Positions 16,964 through 25,471 of a stretch of DNA of 56,425 nt are shown here, in pieces. The notes beneath the pieces are model-generated. The model did no database searches. It saw only the letters and a program-made list of their open reading frames with translations, and was not told where the DNA came from. Origin of the DNA: Rhizobium giardinii bv. giardinii H152 (lineage in GTDB: Bacteria; Pseudomonadota; Alphaproteobacteria; Rhizobiales; Rhizobiaceae); NCBI RefSeq assembly GCF_000379605.1, contig NZ_KB902686.1, positions 8,995-65,419 on the forward strand. The letters run 5' to 3'. The number at the start of each line of letters is the position of its first letter. Positions within the stretch are counted from its first letter, which is position 1. The position numbers and the translations under genes are program-made.

Positions 16964-18724
16964 ATGCGTGATACTGTTCAAAATGAGACAAGAAGCAAGA
17001 GCCAAATTTTGGGAGGAGAAGAACAAACCAACCCGGGATTGCTGATATCGCAAGCAAAGCGTGTATTCCTCTCCGGGTTACTGTATGCGGCTGCGCTTAG
17101 CGTGTGTCTAAATTTGCTACAACTCACGATGCCCCTATTCATGCTGCAAGTGCATGACAGAGTGCTCAATAGTCAGAGTATGGACACGCTCGTCATGCTC
17201 ACCATTTTGGCGATCGGCGCACTTGTGGTGCTCGGTGTTCTGGAATTCATCCGCGCCCTCTCTTTCCAAGTCATCGGTGGCGCGCTCGTGCGCCGCTTAA
17301 ACATGCCAGTCCTGGCCGCCGCCGTTCAGGCCTCGGTCGACCAGGGCTTGGCGCGGGCGACCCAGTCGCTTCGCGACATCGCAGAATTGCGAAGCTTTTT
17401 GACCTCGTCAGCGGTGACCGCGCCCCTCGACGCGGCCTGGTCACCGATCTTCCTCGGCGCCCTTTTCATTTTGCATCCGCTTTTCGGCCTTATTGGAGCG
17501 GTATCCGCGGCGCTGCTGCTTTGCGGCGGCCTGGTCACGGACATGTTGACACGCCAACTCACCAAGGAAGCGAACCAGACAAATATCGAAGCCGTGTCCA
17601 AGATTGGCGCATCACTGCGACATGCCGAGGCTATCGAGGCGATGGGTATGCTGCCGGCTCTGGCGAATCGTTGGCGCACCCTGCAAATGCAAGCCCTCAG
17701 CGCCTTTGAAACGAGTGGGAGCAGGAGCAAGGCGATGTCGTCCATCACCCGCAGCCTGCGCTATTCCATCCAGATCGTCACTCTAGCGGCCGGAGCATTT
17801 CTAGTGCTGGAGCAGGCAATTACGCCCGGCGCGATGATGGCGTCGAGCATTCTTGTCGGACGCCTCCTGATACCCTTCGATTCGATCATCGACAATTGGC
17901 GGCAGTGGGTTCTGGCGATCGCGGGCTGGCGTCGCCTTGAGGCCACCCTCAAGGCGGACCTTGCGATCCGCCAAACGATGCCCACTCCGCATTCGTCGGG
18001 CGACATCGTGGTCGACAAGCTGGTTTACGCAGCCCCGGGGCTGGATGTGCCAATCATCAAGGGCATTTCGTTCTCCCTCTCTCCGGGCGAGGTCCTGGGT
18101 GTGGTCGGTCCTTCCGCGGCAGGCAAATCGACCCTCGCGCGCCTGCTGGTCGGAATCTTGCGTCCCACGTCCGGCGGTGTCTTCCTCGACGGCAACAACA
18201 CCTATCTCTGGGAGCGCAGCTCGTTCGGCCAAGTGGTCGGATATCTGCCGCAATCCGTGTCGCTTTTGGAAGGCACGATTCGAGAAAACATCGGGCGGAT
18301 GGCCGAAAGCGATCCATATAAAGTGCTGGAGGCGGCGCGACTGGCCGACATCCACGACATGATCGGACGCCTACAACTCGGCTACGACACGCCCGTCGGC
18401 GACGGACACCTCACCCTTTCCGGAGGGCAGCGGCAGCGCATAGCGTTGGCGCGCTGCCTCTACAACAGGCCTCGCCTCATCGTGCTCGACGAGCCGAACG
18501 CAAACCTCGACGCGATTGGCGAGCAGGCACTTATCCGCGCGATCCAGCACGCGCGCGGCGATGGCGCCATCGTCATCATAATCGCTCACAGGCCAGCCAT
18601 CATGCAAGTCGCCGACAAGCTGCTCGTGCTCGAAAACGGCCGCGTCACACAGTTCGGGCCGCGAGCGGACGTGATTCCGGCCACAATGCCGGGCGAAGCA
18701 CGCCGCGAGGTGGCGGCGATATGA
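16964..18724 (+). CDS. wgdA: Type I secretion ABC transporter (PrtD/ExpD1 type)
   Basis: The 586-residue protein fits the PrtD-type type I secretion permease/ATPase. An N-terminal membrane domain begins with VFLSGLLYAAALSVCLNLLQLTMPLFMLQVHDRVL, the signature of this group, and has further hydrophobic segments to about residue 330. The ATPase domain has Walker A GPSAAGKST near 380, signature LSGGQRQRIALA near 485 and Walker B LIVLDEPNANLD near 505. There is no N-terminal C39 peptidase, so it handles RTX-type substrates with C-terminal signals. ATG at 16964 is chosen over an upstream TTG at 16847. It overlaps the adaptor gene by 4 bp. In S. meliloti ExpD1/ExpD2 secrete the RTX protein ExpE1. 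Confidence 0.9.
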   Translation: MRDTVQNETRSKSQILGGEEQTNPGLLISQAKRVFLSGLLYAAALSVCLNLLQLTMPLFMLQVHDRVLNSQSMDTLVMLTILAIGALVVLGVLEFIRALSFQVIGGALVRRLNMPVLAAAVQASVDQGLARATQSLRDIAELRSFLTSSAVTAPLDAAWSPIFLGALFILHPLFGLIGAVSAALLLCGGLVTDMLTRQLTKEANQTNIEAVSKIGASLRHAEAIEAMGMLPALANRWRTLQMQALSAFETSGSRSKAMSSITRSLRYSIQIVTLAAGAFLVLEQAITPGAMMASSILVGRLLIPFDSIIDNWRQWVLAIAGWRRLEATLKADLAIRQTMPTPHSSGDIVVDKLVYAAPGLDVPIIKGISFSLSPGEVLGVVGPSAAGKSTLARLLVGILRPTSGGVFLDGNNTYLWERSSFGQVVGYLPQSVSLLEGTIRENIGRMAESDPYKVLEAARLADIHDMIGRLQLGYDTPVGDGHLTLSGGQRQRIALARCLYNRPRLIVLDEPNANLDAIGEQALIRAIQHARGDGAIVIIIAHRPAIMQVADKLLVLENGRVTQFGPRADVIPATMPGEARREVAAI

Positions 18725-20121
18725 CAGTGAAGAAGCCTCTTGCGGTCCGCCCCGGTCTTTCCGAGCGTCGAGTGCCATTTGATCAGCCGGTGCCGCTGAA
18801 TATCAGCCCCTCGCGCTTGGAATTCGAACAACCTGATACCCGATCGCCGCTCCGCCGTCTTGTCATCGCGGGCATCGCCACGATCCTGGTGTCCTTCGGT
18901 GGATTCTTTGCCTGGGCGTTTTCGACCGAACTCAGCAGCGCGACGGTCGCCAACGGAACGGTCATCGTCGATTCAAAGAGAAAGACCATCAGCCATTTTG
19001 AAGGCGGTGTGATGAGCCGGCTGCTCGTTCAGGAGGGCGACAAGGTCTCTGCCGGGCAGCTCCTGATCGAGTTGGAGGATACGCGAGCCCGTTCCAGCCT
19101 GCGGTCACTCCAGATCCGGCGCATTGGCCTGATCGCGAAACTGGCGCGACTGAAGGCCGAGCAGACCGGCGCGCCCCGGATCAGTTTTCCACAGGATTTC
19201 GGGGACGCCCGGGACGCCGCGATCGACGACGCCGTGATGGCTGAGACGATATTTTTCGAGAAGCGGCGCGAGACCCAGGGGGGGCGCATAGAGGTCCAGA
19301 AAAAAACCATCGAGGAGCACCTCGAACAAGCGAAGTCACTCGGCATCCAGATCCAGGCGACGGACCAGCAAATCGACCTTATCGACGAGCAGCGGACGGC
19401 GATAGCAACGTTGGTGAAAAAGGGTGCCTTTTCGCGCACGCAACTCATCGAGATCGAGTCCCGGCTCAGCGAGCTTGCGCGGGAACGGAGCGAACTCGTC
19501 GGCGAAAAGGCCAGGGCAGAAAAAGCCAGAGCGGGCGCGCAACTCGCGCTGATCGGAATCGAAAGCGAGTTTCAGTCGACGATTGCTGGCGAAATCACGA
19601 CGACACGCGTCGAGCTCGCGGATGTGGAAGAGCAGATCACCACCTCGAAGGATGTGCTGCGGCGCCTTGAGATCCGCTCTCCGCAGGACGGTATCATCAG
19701 TGACATCTGGCTGCGCACCCCTGGCAGCGCGGTCACGCCCGGTCAGGCATTGCTTGAGATCGTTCCGGAAAATGAGCCCCTATTGATCGAGATGCGCGTC
19801 AATCCTCGTGATATCGACAGCATCGCCATCGGCTCCCAGACGCAAATCCGGTTGACGGCCTATAATCAGCGCTCCCGCCTGCCAATGGAAGGCGCCATAA
19901 CGTATGTCGCCGCAGACCAGTCGGTAGATGAAAAATCAAACACCGCGTTCTTCGTCGCGCGCGCCAAACTCGACGCGGCATCGCTCAAGGCAAATCCCGA
20001 TGTCCGCCTCTATCCCGGCATGCCCGCGGAGGTGTTGATTATCCACAAGTCACGCCTTGCAATCGATTACCTCACCTCTCCCGCCGTCGAGAGTTTCAAT
20101 CGCGCCTTCAGGGAAGACTAG
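18721..20121 (+). CDS. wgdB: HlyD-family type I secretion periplasmic adaptor (ExpD2 type)
   Basis: The 466-residue protein has a short cytoplasmic N-terminus, one membrane segment (about residues 45-62, LVIAGIATILVSFGGFFAWAF), a lipoyl-like half (GTVIVDSKRKTISHFEGGVMSRLLVQEGDKVSAGQLLIEL), a long helical hairpin (about 115-300) and the second half ending LEIRSPQDGIISDIWLRTPGSAVTPGQALLEIVP. This is the PrtE/HlyD adaptor plan that links the inner-membrane ABC protein to a TolC-type outer-membrane channel. No TolC gene is in the window, so a chromosomal one is presumably used. It is translationally coupled to the ABC gene and is followed by a strong hairpin. Confidence 0.92.
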   Translation: MTVKKPLAVRPGLSERRVPFDQPVPLNISPSRLEFEQPDTRSPLRRLVIAGIATILVSFGGFFAWAFSTELSSATVANGTVIVDSKRKTISHFEGGVMSRLLVQEGDKVSAGQLLIELEDTRARSSLRSLQIRRIGLIAKLARLKAEQTGAPRISFPQDFGDARDAAIDDAVMAETIFFEKRRETQGGRIEVQKKTIEEHLEQAKSLGIQIQATDQQIDLIDEQRTAIATLVKKGAFSRTQLIEIESRLSELARERSELVGEKARAEKARAGAQLALIGIESEFQSTIAGEITTTRVELADVEEQITTSKDVLRRLEIRSPQDGIISDIWLRTPGSAVTPGQALLEIVPENEPLLIEMRVNPRDIDSIAIGSQTQIRLTAYNQRSRLPMEGAITYVAADQSVDEKSNTAFFVARAKLDAASLKANPDVRLYPGMPAEVLIIHKSRLAIDYLTSPAVESFNRAFRED

Positions 20122-20133
20122 CACGCGGAATGC

Positions 20134-20171
20134 AAATCGAAACATTTTGCATGTAAAATGTTTCGATTTTT
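20134..20171 (+). terminator. Long AT-rich hairpin after the secretion genes
   Basis: A perfect 15-bp inverted repeat (20134-20148 with 20155-20169, arm AAATCGAAACATTTT) encloses a 6-nt loop and runs into five Ts. It starts 12 bp after the adaptor stop and fits a rho-independent terminator separating the secretion genes from the wge-like operon. Because it is palindromic and AT-rich it could also be a protein-binding site. Confidence 0.7.
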
Positions 20172-20209
20172 GAAGTTATTTACAAATAAAGTAGATAAAT
20201 TTTACTTCA
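20170..20209. promoter_or_regulatory. Candidate regulator half-sites upstream of the RTX gene
   Basis: TTGAAGT (20170-20176) and ACTTCA (20204-20209) repeat the half-sites of the operator at 16791-16816, facing each other 27 bp apart in an AT-rich promoter region. S. meliloti ExpG is known to act at expA, expG/expD and expE promoters, and this would be the third. The match is weaker than the other two. Confidence 0.4.
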
Positions 20210-20395
20210 TAAAACTTGTCATTGCCGAAATAATGTACCATTAAGACTCAAATTCGGAAATTTATTTCCCAAGTTTGAGCACATTCTCTCTTTTAGACGC
20301 TTGCGTTGTTCTTTGTTGCAATGCACAGTCCAGACGCGCGATCGTCGCCCCTGCGCCGAAAACGCGTTCATAGTAACCTGATAAAGGAGAGGCAG

Positions 20396-21055
20396 ATGGC
20401 CACATTGGAAGGCGGCGCATACGATGACGCCCTGTTCGGCTCCCGCTTCAGCGATTTCATTCGCGCCCATGGGGGCGATGATTTCGTGAGCGGCGGCAAC
20501 GGGCACGACCTCGTGTTCGGTGGTGACGGTGACGACCTGCTGTTCGGCGGAAAGGGAAATGACTCCCTGTTCGGCGGCGACGGCAGCGACTTGCTGAACG
20601 GTGAAAACGGCGACGACACCCTCGTCGGCGGCTGGGGTGATGACCTTCTCTACGGCGACAAGGGCAGCGATATCCTGTTCGGCGGACAGGGAAGCGACCT
20701 TTTGTCCGGCGGCAAGGGCAATGACATACTTTATGGTGGTGATGGCCACGACATCATTGACGGCGGGGACGGTAACGACACCCTTGCTGGCGGTGCCGGC
20801 CATGACATCTTCGTCTTCGACGGCGGCGGCGGGAATGACGTCATTCTCGACTTTACCGCGGGCGAGGATCTGCTGCAGATATCGAAGGGCATCAATGGCC
20901 TCGACGTGTCTTCGCCCGAAGACCTGGCCTCGCGCGTCACGCAGGTTGGCGGCAATGTCGTCGTGGATCTCGGCCATGGCGATACGCTCACATTGGTAAA
21001 TGCCGATGCCGACGACATCCAGGCCAATCCCGACAACTACTTCACTGTTCACTGA
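20396..21055 (+). CDS. wgeA: Short RTX calcium-binding protein, probable type I secretion substrate (WgeA/ExpE1-like)
   Basis: The 219-residue product is largely an RTX beta-roll. After about 25 residues come roughly twelve consecutive GGxGxD nonapeptides (about residues 35-145), such as GGDGDDLLF and [11 protein letters not shown]-terminal part with [24 protein letters not shown] and the end NPDNYFTVH looks like the uncleaved type I secretion signal region. No Sec signal is present. The ATG at 20396 has an AGGAG site. In S. meliloti ExpE1 is exported by ExpD1/ExpD2 and is needed for galactoglucan production or secretion; the adjacent transporter genes make the same role likely here. The leader region of about 270 bp holds a terminator and possible operators. 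Confidence 0.9.
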   Translation: MATLEGGAYDDALFGSRFSDFIRAHGGDDFVSGGNGHDLVFGGDGDDLLFGGKGNDSLFGGDGSDLLNGENGDDTLVGGWGDDLLYGDKGSDILFGGQGSDLLSGGKGNDILYGGDGHDIIDGGDGNDTLAGGAGHDIFVFDGGGGNDVILDFTAGEDLLQISKGINGLDVSSPEDLASRVTQVGGNVVVDLGHGDTLTLVNADADDIQANPDNYFTVH

Positions 21056-21066
21056 GCCTGAGCTCG

Positions 21067-21096
21067 GCGCGCCCTGCCTCCTCCCGTGGGGCGCGC
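21067..21096 (+). ncRNA. Cuckoo-type CCUCCUCCC hairpin in the wgeA-wgeB intercistronic region
   Basis: An 8-bp GC stem (GCGCGCCC at 21067-21074 with GGGCGCGC at 21089-21096) encloses a 14-nt loop containing CCUCCUCCC at 21077-21085. The spacer between the RTX gene and the next gene is only 65 bp and is mostly this hairpin. Loop-exposed CCUCCUCCC defines the cuckoo/CcsR small RNA family of Alphaproteobacteria. It could be processed from the operon mRNA, stabilise the RTX message, or slow read-through. Structure is seen; function is inferred. Confidence 0.55.
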
Positions 21097-21120
21097 TATT
21101 CCGATTCAGAAGGATAGCGT

Positions 21121-23379
21121 GTGACGTTCGACGATTCGATAGACGCCACTGGCGTTTTCAGGAGCGCAAGGATCTTTCGGCTCGGCACAGAGCTTGCCGT
21201 CCTTGTCTGGGACCTCCCCTCAGCCCTCCCCGCCGCCACAAGGTGCCTGTTGTCCATGGACCAGTCGCCGATACCGCTTGTCAGCATGATGCTTCCGCTT
21301 GCCAACGGACGGCAACGCATGTTCTGGGCGATGCGACCAGGAAAGCAGCCGGAGAGTGTGGGCATTTGCACCGAAGACGGCGGTACCTTCGATACCATCG
21401 TAATGCAGCCTGCGCGCGCGCTCGCGCCTCTCGATGTGGAGGCCTTGTTCGCCAATCTTGCGCCAGAAGCCCGTATCAAATTCGTCAACAACCTACTGAC
21501 TGTGTGGCGAAGCGCCTTCCGCATTGCCGGCGATCACCTTTTCAGCATGGTGGTTGAAGACGCCCTTCACGCGCTCGTACCTGAACCGCAGGCCGCCAGC
21601 ATCGTGTGCCAGGTAGCGCAAGGGTGCCATTTAATTGAGACGGCTATCAATCCGGATCTGGGCGAGATCACAGCGATCTATGCGATCGGGCCGGCTTCGA
21701 TCACACGCATGGCCGTAAGGCTGGTTATCGGACGCGCGAAACACGGCAGCCTGCACTCGTGTCATTTCATCGCGGAGGCGCCTTTCCCTTCCACTCCCTT
21801 TCCGATCGTCCTCGTGAGCAAGAATGGCGTCGCCATCCGCCAGGTTGTCGACGGCAAGCCTCGCCATCCCAGCCTCCAGAGTTGGTGGGACAATAACCGG
21901 GCGGCGGCGGAACTGCGCGAAATGATTGTCCGTCGACTCGCGACGTTGCCGCAAAGCGGCGCCGCCACGGCCATCGACCTTCAAGTCCGCGCACCACTGG
22001 CAACAAGCAGGATCGCCAAGTCGTCCATGCATCCGTCCGGGGAGGTTGATCTCGCCCTGGCGCTCGATGACGGTTTGCTGGCCGGCGGCTGGTTCCATGC
22101 GCCGTCATCCGTGTTCGCCGGCATCGACTACGTCAAAGAGGACGGCACTGCGGTGCCGCTCGATGGGAACAGCTACGAATTTCCAGCATGGGCGCAAGGC
22201 AAGGATGCCAACAGCAAGACCGATGTGACCGGTTTCATTGCCTGGGTCCCGCTGGCGGAATCTCCCGGGCCGCTTCTGCAACCACGATTTCAGATGCGCC
22301 TTGCCTCGGGAGCGGTGAGACCGCTTGTACCGAAGCCACAGGCTTTCGAGCCCACGATACAACGAAACCACATCCTGCGCGCCGTGCCACCGCAGCATGC
22401 CGTCGACCGCGCTTTCCGTACGATCCTTGCTCCCGCCTTGCAGGGCGTAGAGCGGCGATTGGGCAAGACGATAGAGGTTAACTCCACAAAGGACTACGGC
22501 ATTCCCAAATGTGCGCCCCTTGTTTCCATCGTTGTGCCCCTCTACCGCGTTCTCGACTTCCTGCGTTTCCAGTTGTCGGGGATGGCTACGGATCCATGGC
22601 TCGCCGAGAATGTGGAGATTATCTACGTCCTTGATTCACCGGAAATTCAGGACGAGACGGAGCACCTGCTGGGCGGCTTGCACCTTCTGCACGGGCTACC
22701 GATGAAGTTGGTGGTGATGAACCGCAACGGAGGCTATGCCCGTGCTTGCAATGCCGGCGCACGTTTTGCACGCGGCGCCATACTGGTAATGCTAAATTCG
22801 GATGTCGTGCCGTGCGCGCCAGGCTGGCTCCAGGTCCTGTCGCGTCAGTTGTTGGAAAGGCAGGAACTTGGGGCCATCGGCCCGAAGCTGATTTTCGAAG
22901 ACGGATCGCTGCAGCATGCCGGGCTCTACTTCGCCCGCGACCAGCGCGGGATCTGGTTGAACCACCATTTCCACAAGGGGATGCCTGGCGACTACGCGCC
23001 GGCGCAACGTGCCCGCAACGTTCCTGGCGTCACCGGCGCTTGCCTCGTGACCCGCAGGGATACCTACGAGCGCGTTGGCGGCTACACCGAGGACTACGTG
23101 ATTGGCGACTACGAGGACAGCGACCTGTGCCTCAAGATCCGTCGCCTTGGGCTCCAGATAGCCTATGAGCCGGCAGTGTGCCTGTATCATTTCGAGCGTC
23201 GCTCGATCCGCCGTAGCCAGGACTACATGCGCGGCGTTGCGAGCCAATATAATTCATGGCTGCACACGCAGCGCTGGGAGGACGACATCACCGAACTGAT
23301 GGCCAGCAGCCAGTTCGGTAGCGACCCGGATCGGCCTTCGGCAGCGGGTGGAAACATCCGGGAAAGGAACGCAGCATGA
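21121..23379 (+). CDS. GT2 glycosyltransferase with long N-terminal extension (ExpE2-like position)
   Basis: The 752-residue protein starts at GTG 21121, with AAGGA just upstream. Residues 1-~450 have no recognised catalytic motif. Residues ~465-710 are a GT2 domain: VSIVVPLYRVLDFLRFQL, VVMNRNGGYARACNAGARFARGAILVMLNSDVVP (DxD replaced by NSDV) and GVTGACLVTRRDTYERVGGYTEDYVIGDYEDSDLCLKIRRLG with the catalytic-base region. This is the rhamnosyl/galactosyl-transferase-like subtype. It probably builds the repeat unit on the cytoplasmic face. It overlaps the methyltransferase gene by 4 bp. The N-terminal half may bind partners of the assembly complex. Confidence 0.87.
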   Translation: MTFDDSIDATGVFRSARIFRLGTELAVLVWDLPSALPAATRCLLSMDQSPIPLVSMMLPLANGRQRMFWAMRPGKQPESVGICTEDGGTFDTIVMQPARALAPLDVEALFANLAPEARIKFVNNLLTVWRSAFRIAGDHLFSMVVEDALHALVPEPQAASIVCQVAQGCHLIETAINPDLGEITAIYAIGPASITRMAVRLVIGRAKHGSLHSCHFIAEAPFPSTPFPIVLVSKNGVAIRQVVDGKPRHPSLQSWWDNNRAAAELREMIVRRLATLPQSGAATAIDLQVRAPLATSRIAKSSMHPSGEVDLALALDDGLLAGGWFHAPSSVFAGIDYVKEDGTAVPLDGNSYEFPAWAQGKDANSKTDVTGFIAWVPLAESPGPLLQPRFQMRLASGAVRPLVPKPQAFEPTIQRNHILRAVPPQHAVDRAFRTILAPALQGVERRLGKTIEVNSTKDYGIPKCAPLVSIVVPLYRVLDFLRFQLSGMATDPWLAENVEIIYVLDSPEIQDETEHLLGGLHLLHGLPMKLVVMNRNGGYARACNAGARFARGAILVMLNSDVVPCAPGWLQVLSRQLLERQELGAIGPKLIFEDGSLQHAGLYFARDQRGIWLNHHFHKGMPGDYAPAQRARNVPGVTGACLVTRRDTYERVGGYTEDYVIGDYEDSDLCLKIRRLGLQIAYEPAVCLYHFERRSIRRSQDYMRGVASQYNSWLHTQRWEDDITELMASSQFGSDPDRPSAAGGNIRERNAA

Positions 23380-24215
23380 CGCAAGCGGCACTCGTGCAGC
23401 CCCCCGCGCCGGCCCGGCTGATCGATGAAGACCGTGTTCGGTGGTTGATCGAATCCGTTCGGGGCAATCGTTTTCTGCCGCAACCGGATTCGACCAATGT
23501 CTTCGTGGGAGACGGAGATTTCCGCGCGATAGGAGCGGAGTTTCTCGGTTACTTTATTCGCATCGGCGGCTTGCGTGAAGACAGCCGCGTGCTCGACATT
23601 GGTTGTGGTATTGGCCGCATGGCCGTGCCGCTCACCCAGTATCTCGACCCGCAAGCGAGCCGCTACGATGGCATCGATCCAGTTGAGGGCGGCATTGGCT
23701 GGTGTCAGCGTACGATCACGCCCGCCTACCCCAATTTCGCCTTCCAGCGACTGGACGTCGCGCACGAACTCTACAATCCGAGTGGCAAGATCAGCGGGAA
23801 GGCCTTGGCGCTGCCCTTTCCGGATTATCATTTCGACTTCGTCATAATGACGTCTGTAGTCACTCATCTGCCGCCTGCGGAGGTGCTTGTCTACCTCTCA
23901 GAGGTCCGCAGAGTCCTGTCACCCCGGGGCCGCCTGTTCATGACTGCATTCGTCATCGACGGGATCGCTGCGGCAAAAGAAAACAGGCGGCGCGATCCGC
24001 GTCTCGCTTTCCACCGCTATGGCGAAAGCCCATTCTGGTTTGTACCCAACCAGCCACCGCTTGCCGCGATCGGCTTCGAAGACGGCTTTCTGGACAAAGC
24101 GCTCGAACGGGCCGGCCTCTCCGTCGCTCTGAAATCGCTCGGCCATTGGCGCGGTACCGATGCGGGGCACCATCAGGACTTCATCGTGGCCAAGCGTCGG
24201 GGAAATGGGCGATGA
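23376..24215 (+). CDS. SAM-dependent methyltransferase
   Basis: The 279-residue protein has a class I methyltransferase fold. Motif I VLDIGCGIGRMAVPL lies at residues 72-86, YDGIDPVEGGIGWC supplies the acidic residue after strand 2, and FPDYHFDFVIMTSVVTHLP with EVRRVLSPRGRLFMTAFV are motifs II and III. It is translationally coupled to the genes on both sides (4-bp overlaps), so it acts in the exopolysaccharide pathway, probably methylating a sugar or a terminal residue of the chain. Methyl caps can control chain length in other systems; that role here is speculation. It corresponds in position to expE3. Confidence 0.88.
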   Translation: MTQAALVQPPAPARLIDEDRVRWLIESVRGNRFLPQPDSTNVFVGDGDFRAIGAEFLGYFIRIGGLREDSRVLDIGCGIGRMAVPLTQYLDPQASRYDGIDPVEGGIGWCQRTITPAYPNFAFQRLDVAHELYNPSGKISGKALALPFPDYHFDFVIMTSVVTHLPPAEVLVYLSEVRRVLSPRGRLFMTAFVIDGIAAAKENRRRDPRLAFHRYGESPFWFVPNQPPLAAIGFEDGFLDKALERAGLSVALKSLGHWRGTDAGHHQDFIVAKRRGNGR

Positions 24216-25462
24216 GCAAGCGCATTCTGGTGGCCGCCCACAACCATCCGTCTCTCCACCCAGGAGGAACAGAGATCTTCGCTCACGACTTATTTCGTGC
24301 CTACCAGCGCGCAGGGCACGAGGCCTTGTTTCTCGGTGCCACGAACCAAATCCATCGCGAGGCCAGGCCGGGCACGAGCTTTCAGGGCATCGGCCCGGCA
24401 GGAGACGAGGTCCTGCTGTGGTCGGGGCACTTCGACCGCTTCTTCATGAGCCAGATCGACCTTTATGGCGTGGTGCCGGACATAGCGGAGTTGCTGCGCG
24501 ATTTCCGACCGGATGTGGTCCACCTCCACCACCTGCTGCTGCTTGGCGCCGAGTTCCCGCACATCGTCCGCCGCACCCTGCCCCACTGCCAGATCGTCAT
24601 GACGCTCCATGACTACTACCCCATCTGCCATCACGACGGCCTGATGGTGCGCACCGGCAGCAAGGAGCTTTGTCACCAAGCCAGCCCCGACCGCTGCCAT
24701 GGCTGCTTCAAGGACATTCCGCTCGATCGCTTTGCTTTGCGCGAACGCCACCTGAAGGCTCTGCTGAACACGGTCGATCACTTCGTCGCGCCAAGCGCCT
24801 TTTTACGAGAGCGCTTCGTGCAATGGGGGCTGGGCGAAGATGCGATCAGCGTCATTCCCAATGGTATCCCCATCCGAAATGCTGGAGCGCGAAGGGAGCT
24901 GCTCGAGGGCGGGCGGCCCGTCTTCGGATATTTCGGAAATCTCAACCCCTGGAAAGGGGTGACTATATTGCTCGACGCTGCGCGCCTGCTTCTGGCCGAT
25001 GGCCTGGAATTCGAGCTTCGCGTCCATGGTGGCGCGCCCTTCCAGAGCCAGGCTTTCGTCGACGAGATCGATCGCCGCTTCGCAGAAACGGCAGCATCTG
25101 TGCAGCCCCGGGGCCCCTATCGGCGCGAAGATATAGGTGATCTGGTGGCCGCGGTCGATTGCACCATCGTTCCTTCCGTCTGGTGGGAGAACGCGCCGCT
25201 GGTCATTCAGGAAGCCCAGACCCAGGGCCGGCCGGTCATTGCTAGCAACATCGGGGGAATGGCTGAAATGGTCGAGCACGGCGTCAACGGCCTGACTGTT
25301 CCACCCAACGATGCACGAGCGCTCGCCGCGGCGATGCGTAGCATATTGGAAGAGCCCGACCTGCTGCGCCAGTTCTCCAAAAACGCTCGCAAACCCGACG
25401 ACATCGACACGACCGCCCGCCGCTATCTCAGGCAGATCGAACCCGCGCAGGTTCAGGCATAG
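24212..25462 (+). CDS. Glycosyltransferase family 4 with four-cysteine motif (copy 1)
   Basis: The 416-residue GT-B protein begins MSKRILVAAHNHPSLHPGGTEI and has the GT4 donor blocks VIPNGIPIRN, VFGYFGNLNPWKGVTILLDAARLL and VPSVWWENAPLVIQEAQTQGRPVIASNIGGMAE. Between the domains it carries Cys139 (YPICHH), Cys154, Cys162 and Cys165 (CHGCF), a pattern suited to binding a metal ion. The gene at 28458-29798 has the same pattern. The ATG at 24212 overlaps the methyltransferase stop by 4 bp. It likely adds one sugar of the repeat unit in the cytoplasm. Confidence 0.9.
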   Translation: MSKRILVAAHNHPSLHPGGTEIFAHDLFRAYQRAGHEALFLGATNQIHREARPGTSFQGIGPAGDEVLLWSGHFDRFFMSQIDLYGVVPDIAELLRDFRPDVVHLHHLLLLGAEFPHIVRRTLPHCQIVMTLHDYYPICHHDGLMVRTGSKELCHQASPDRCHGCFKDIPLDRFALRERHLKALLNTVDHFVAPSAFLRERFVQWGLGEDAISVIPNGIPIRNAGARRELLEGGRPVFGYFGNLNPWKGVTILLDAARLLLADGLEFELRVHGGAPFQSQAFVDEIDRRFAETAASVQPRGPYRREDIGDLVAAVDCTIVPSVWWENAPLVIQEAQTQGRPVIASNIGGMAEMVEHGVNGLTVPPNDARALAAAMRSILEEPDLLRQFSKNARKPDDIDTTARRYLRQIEPAQVQA

Positions 25463-25471
25463 GAGAACACC

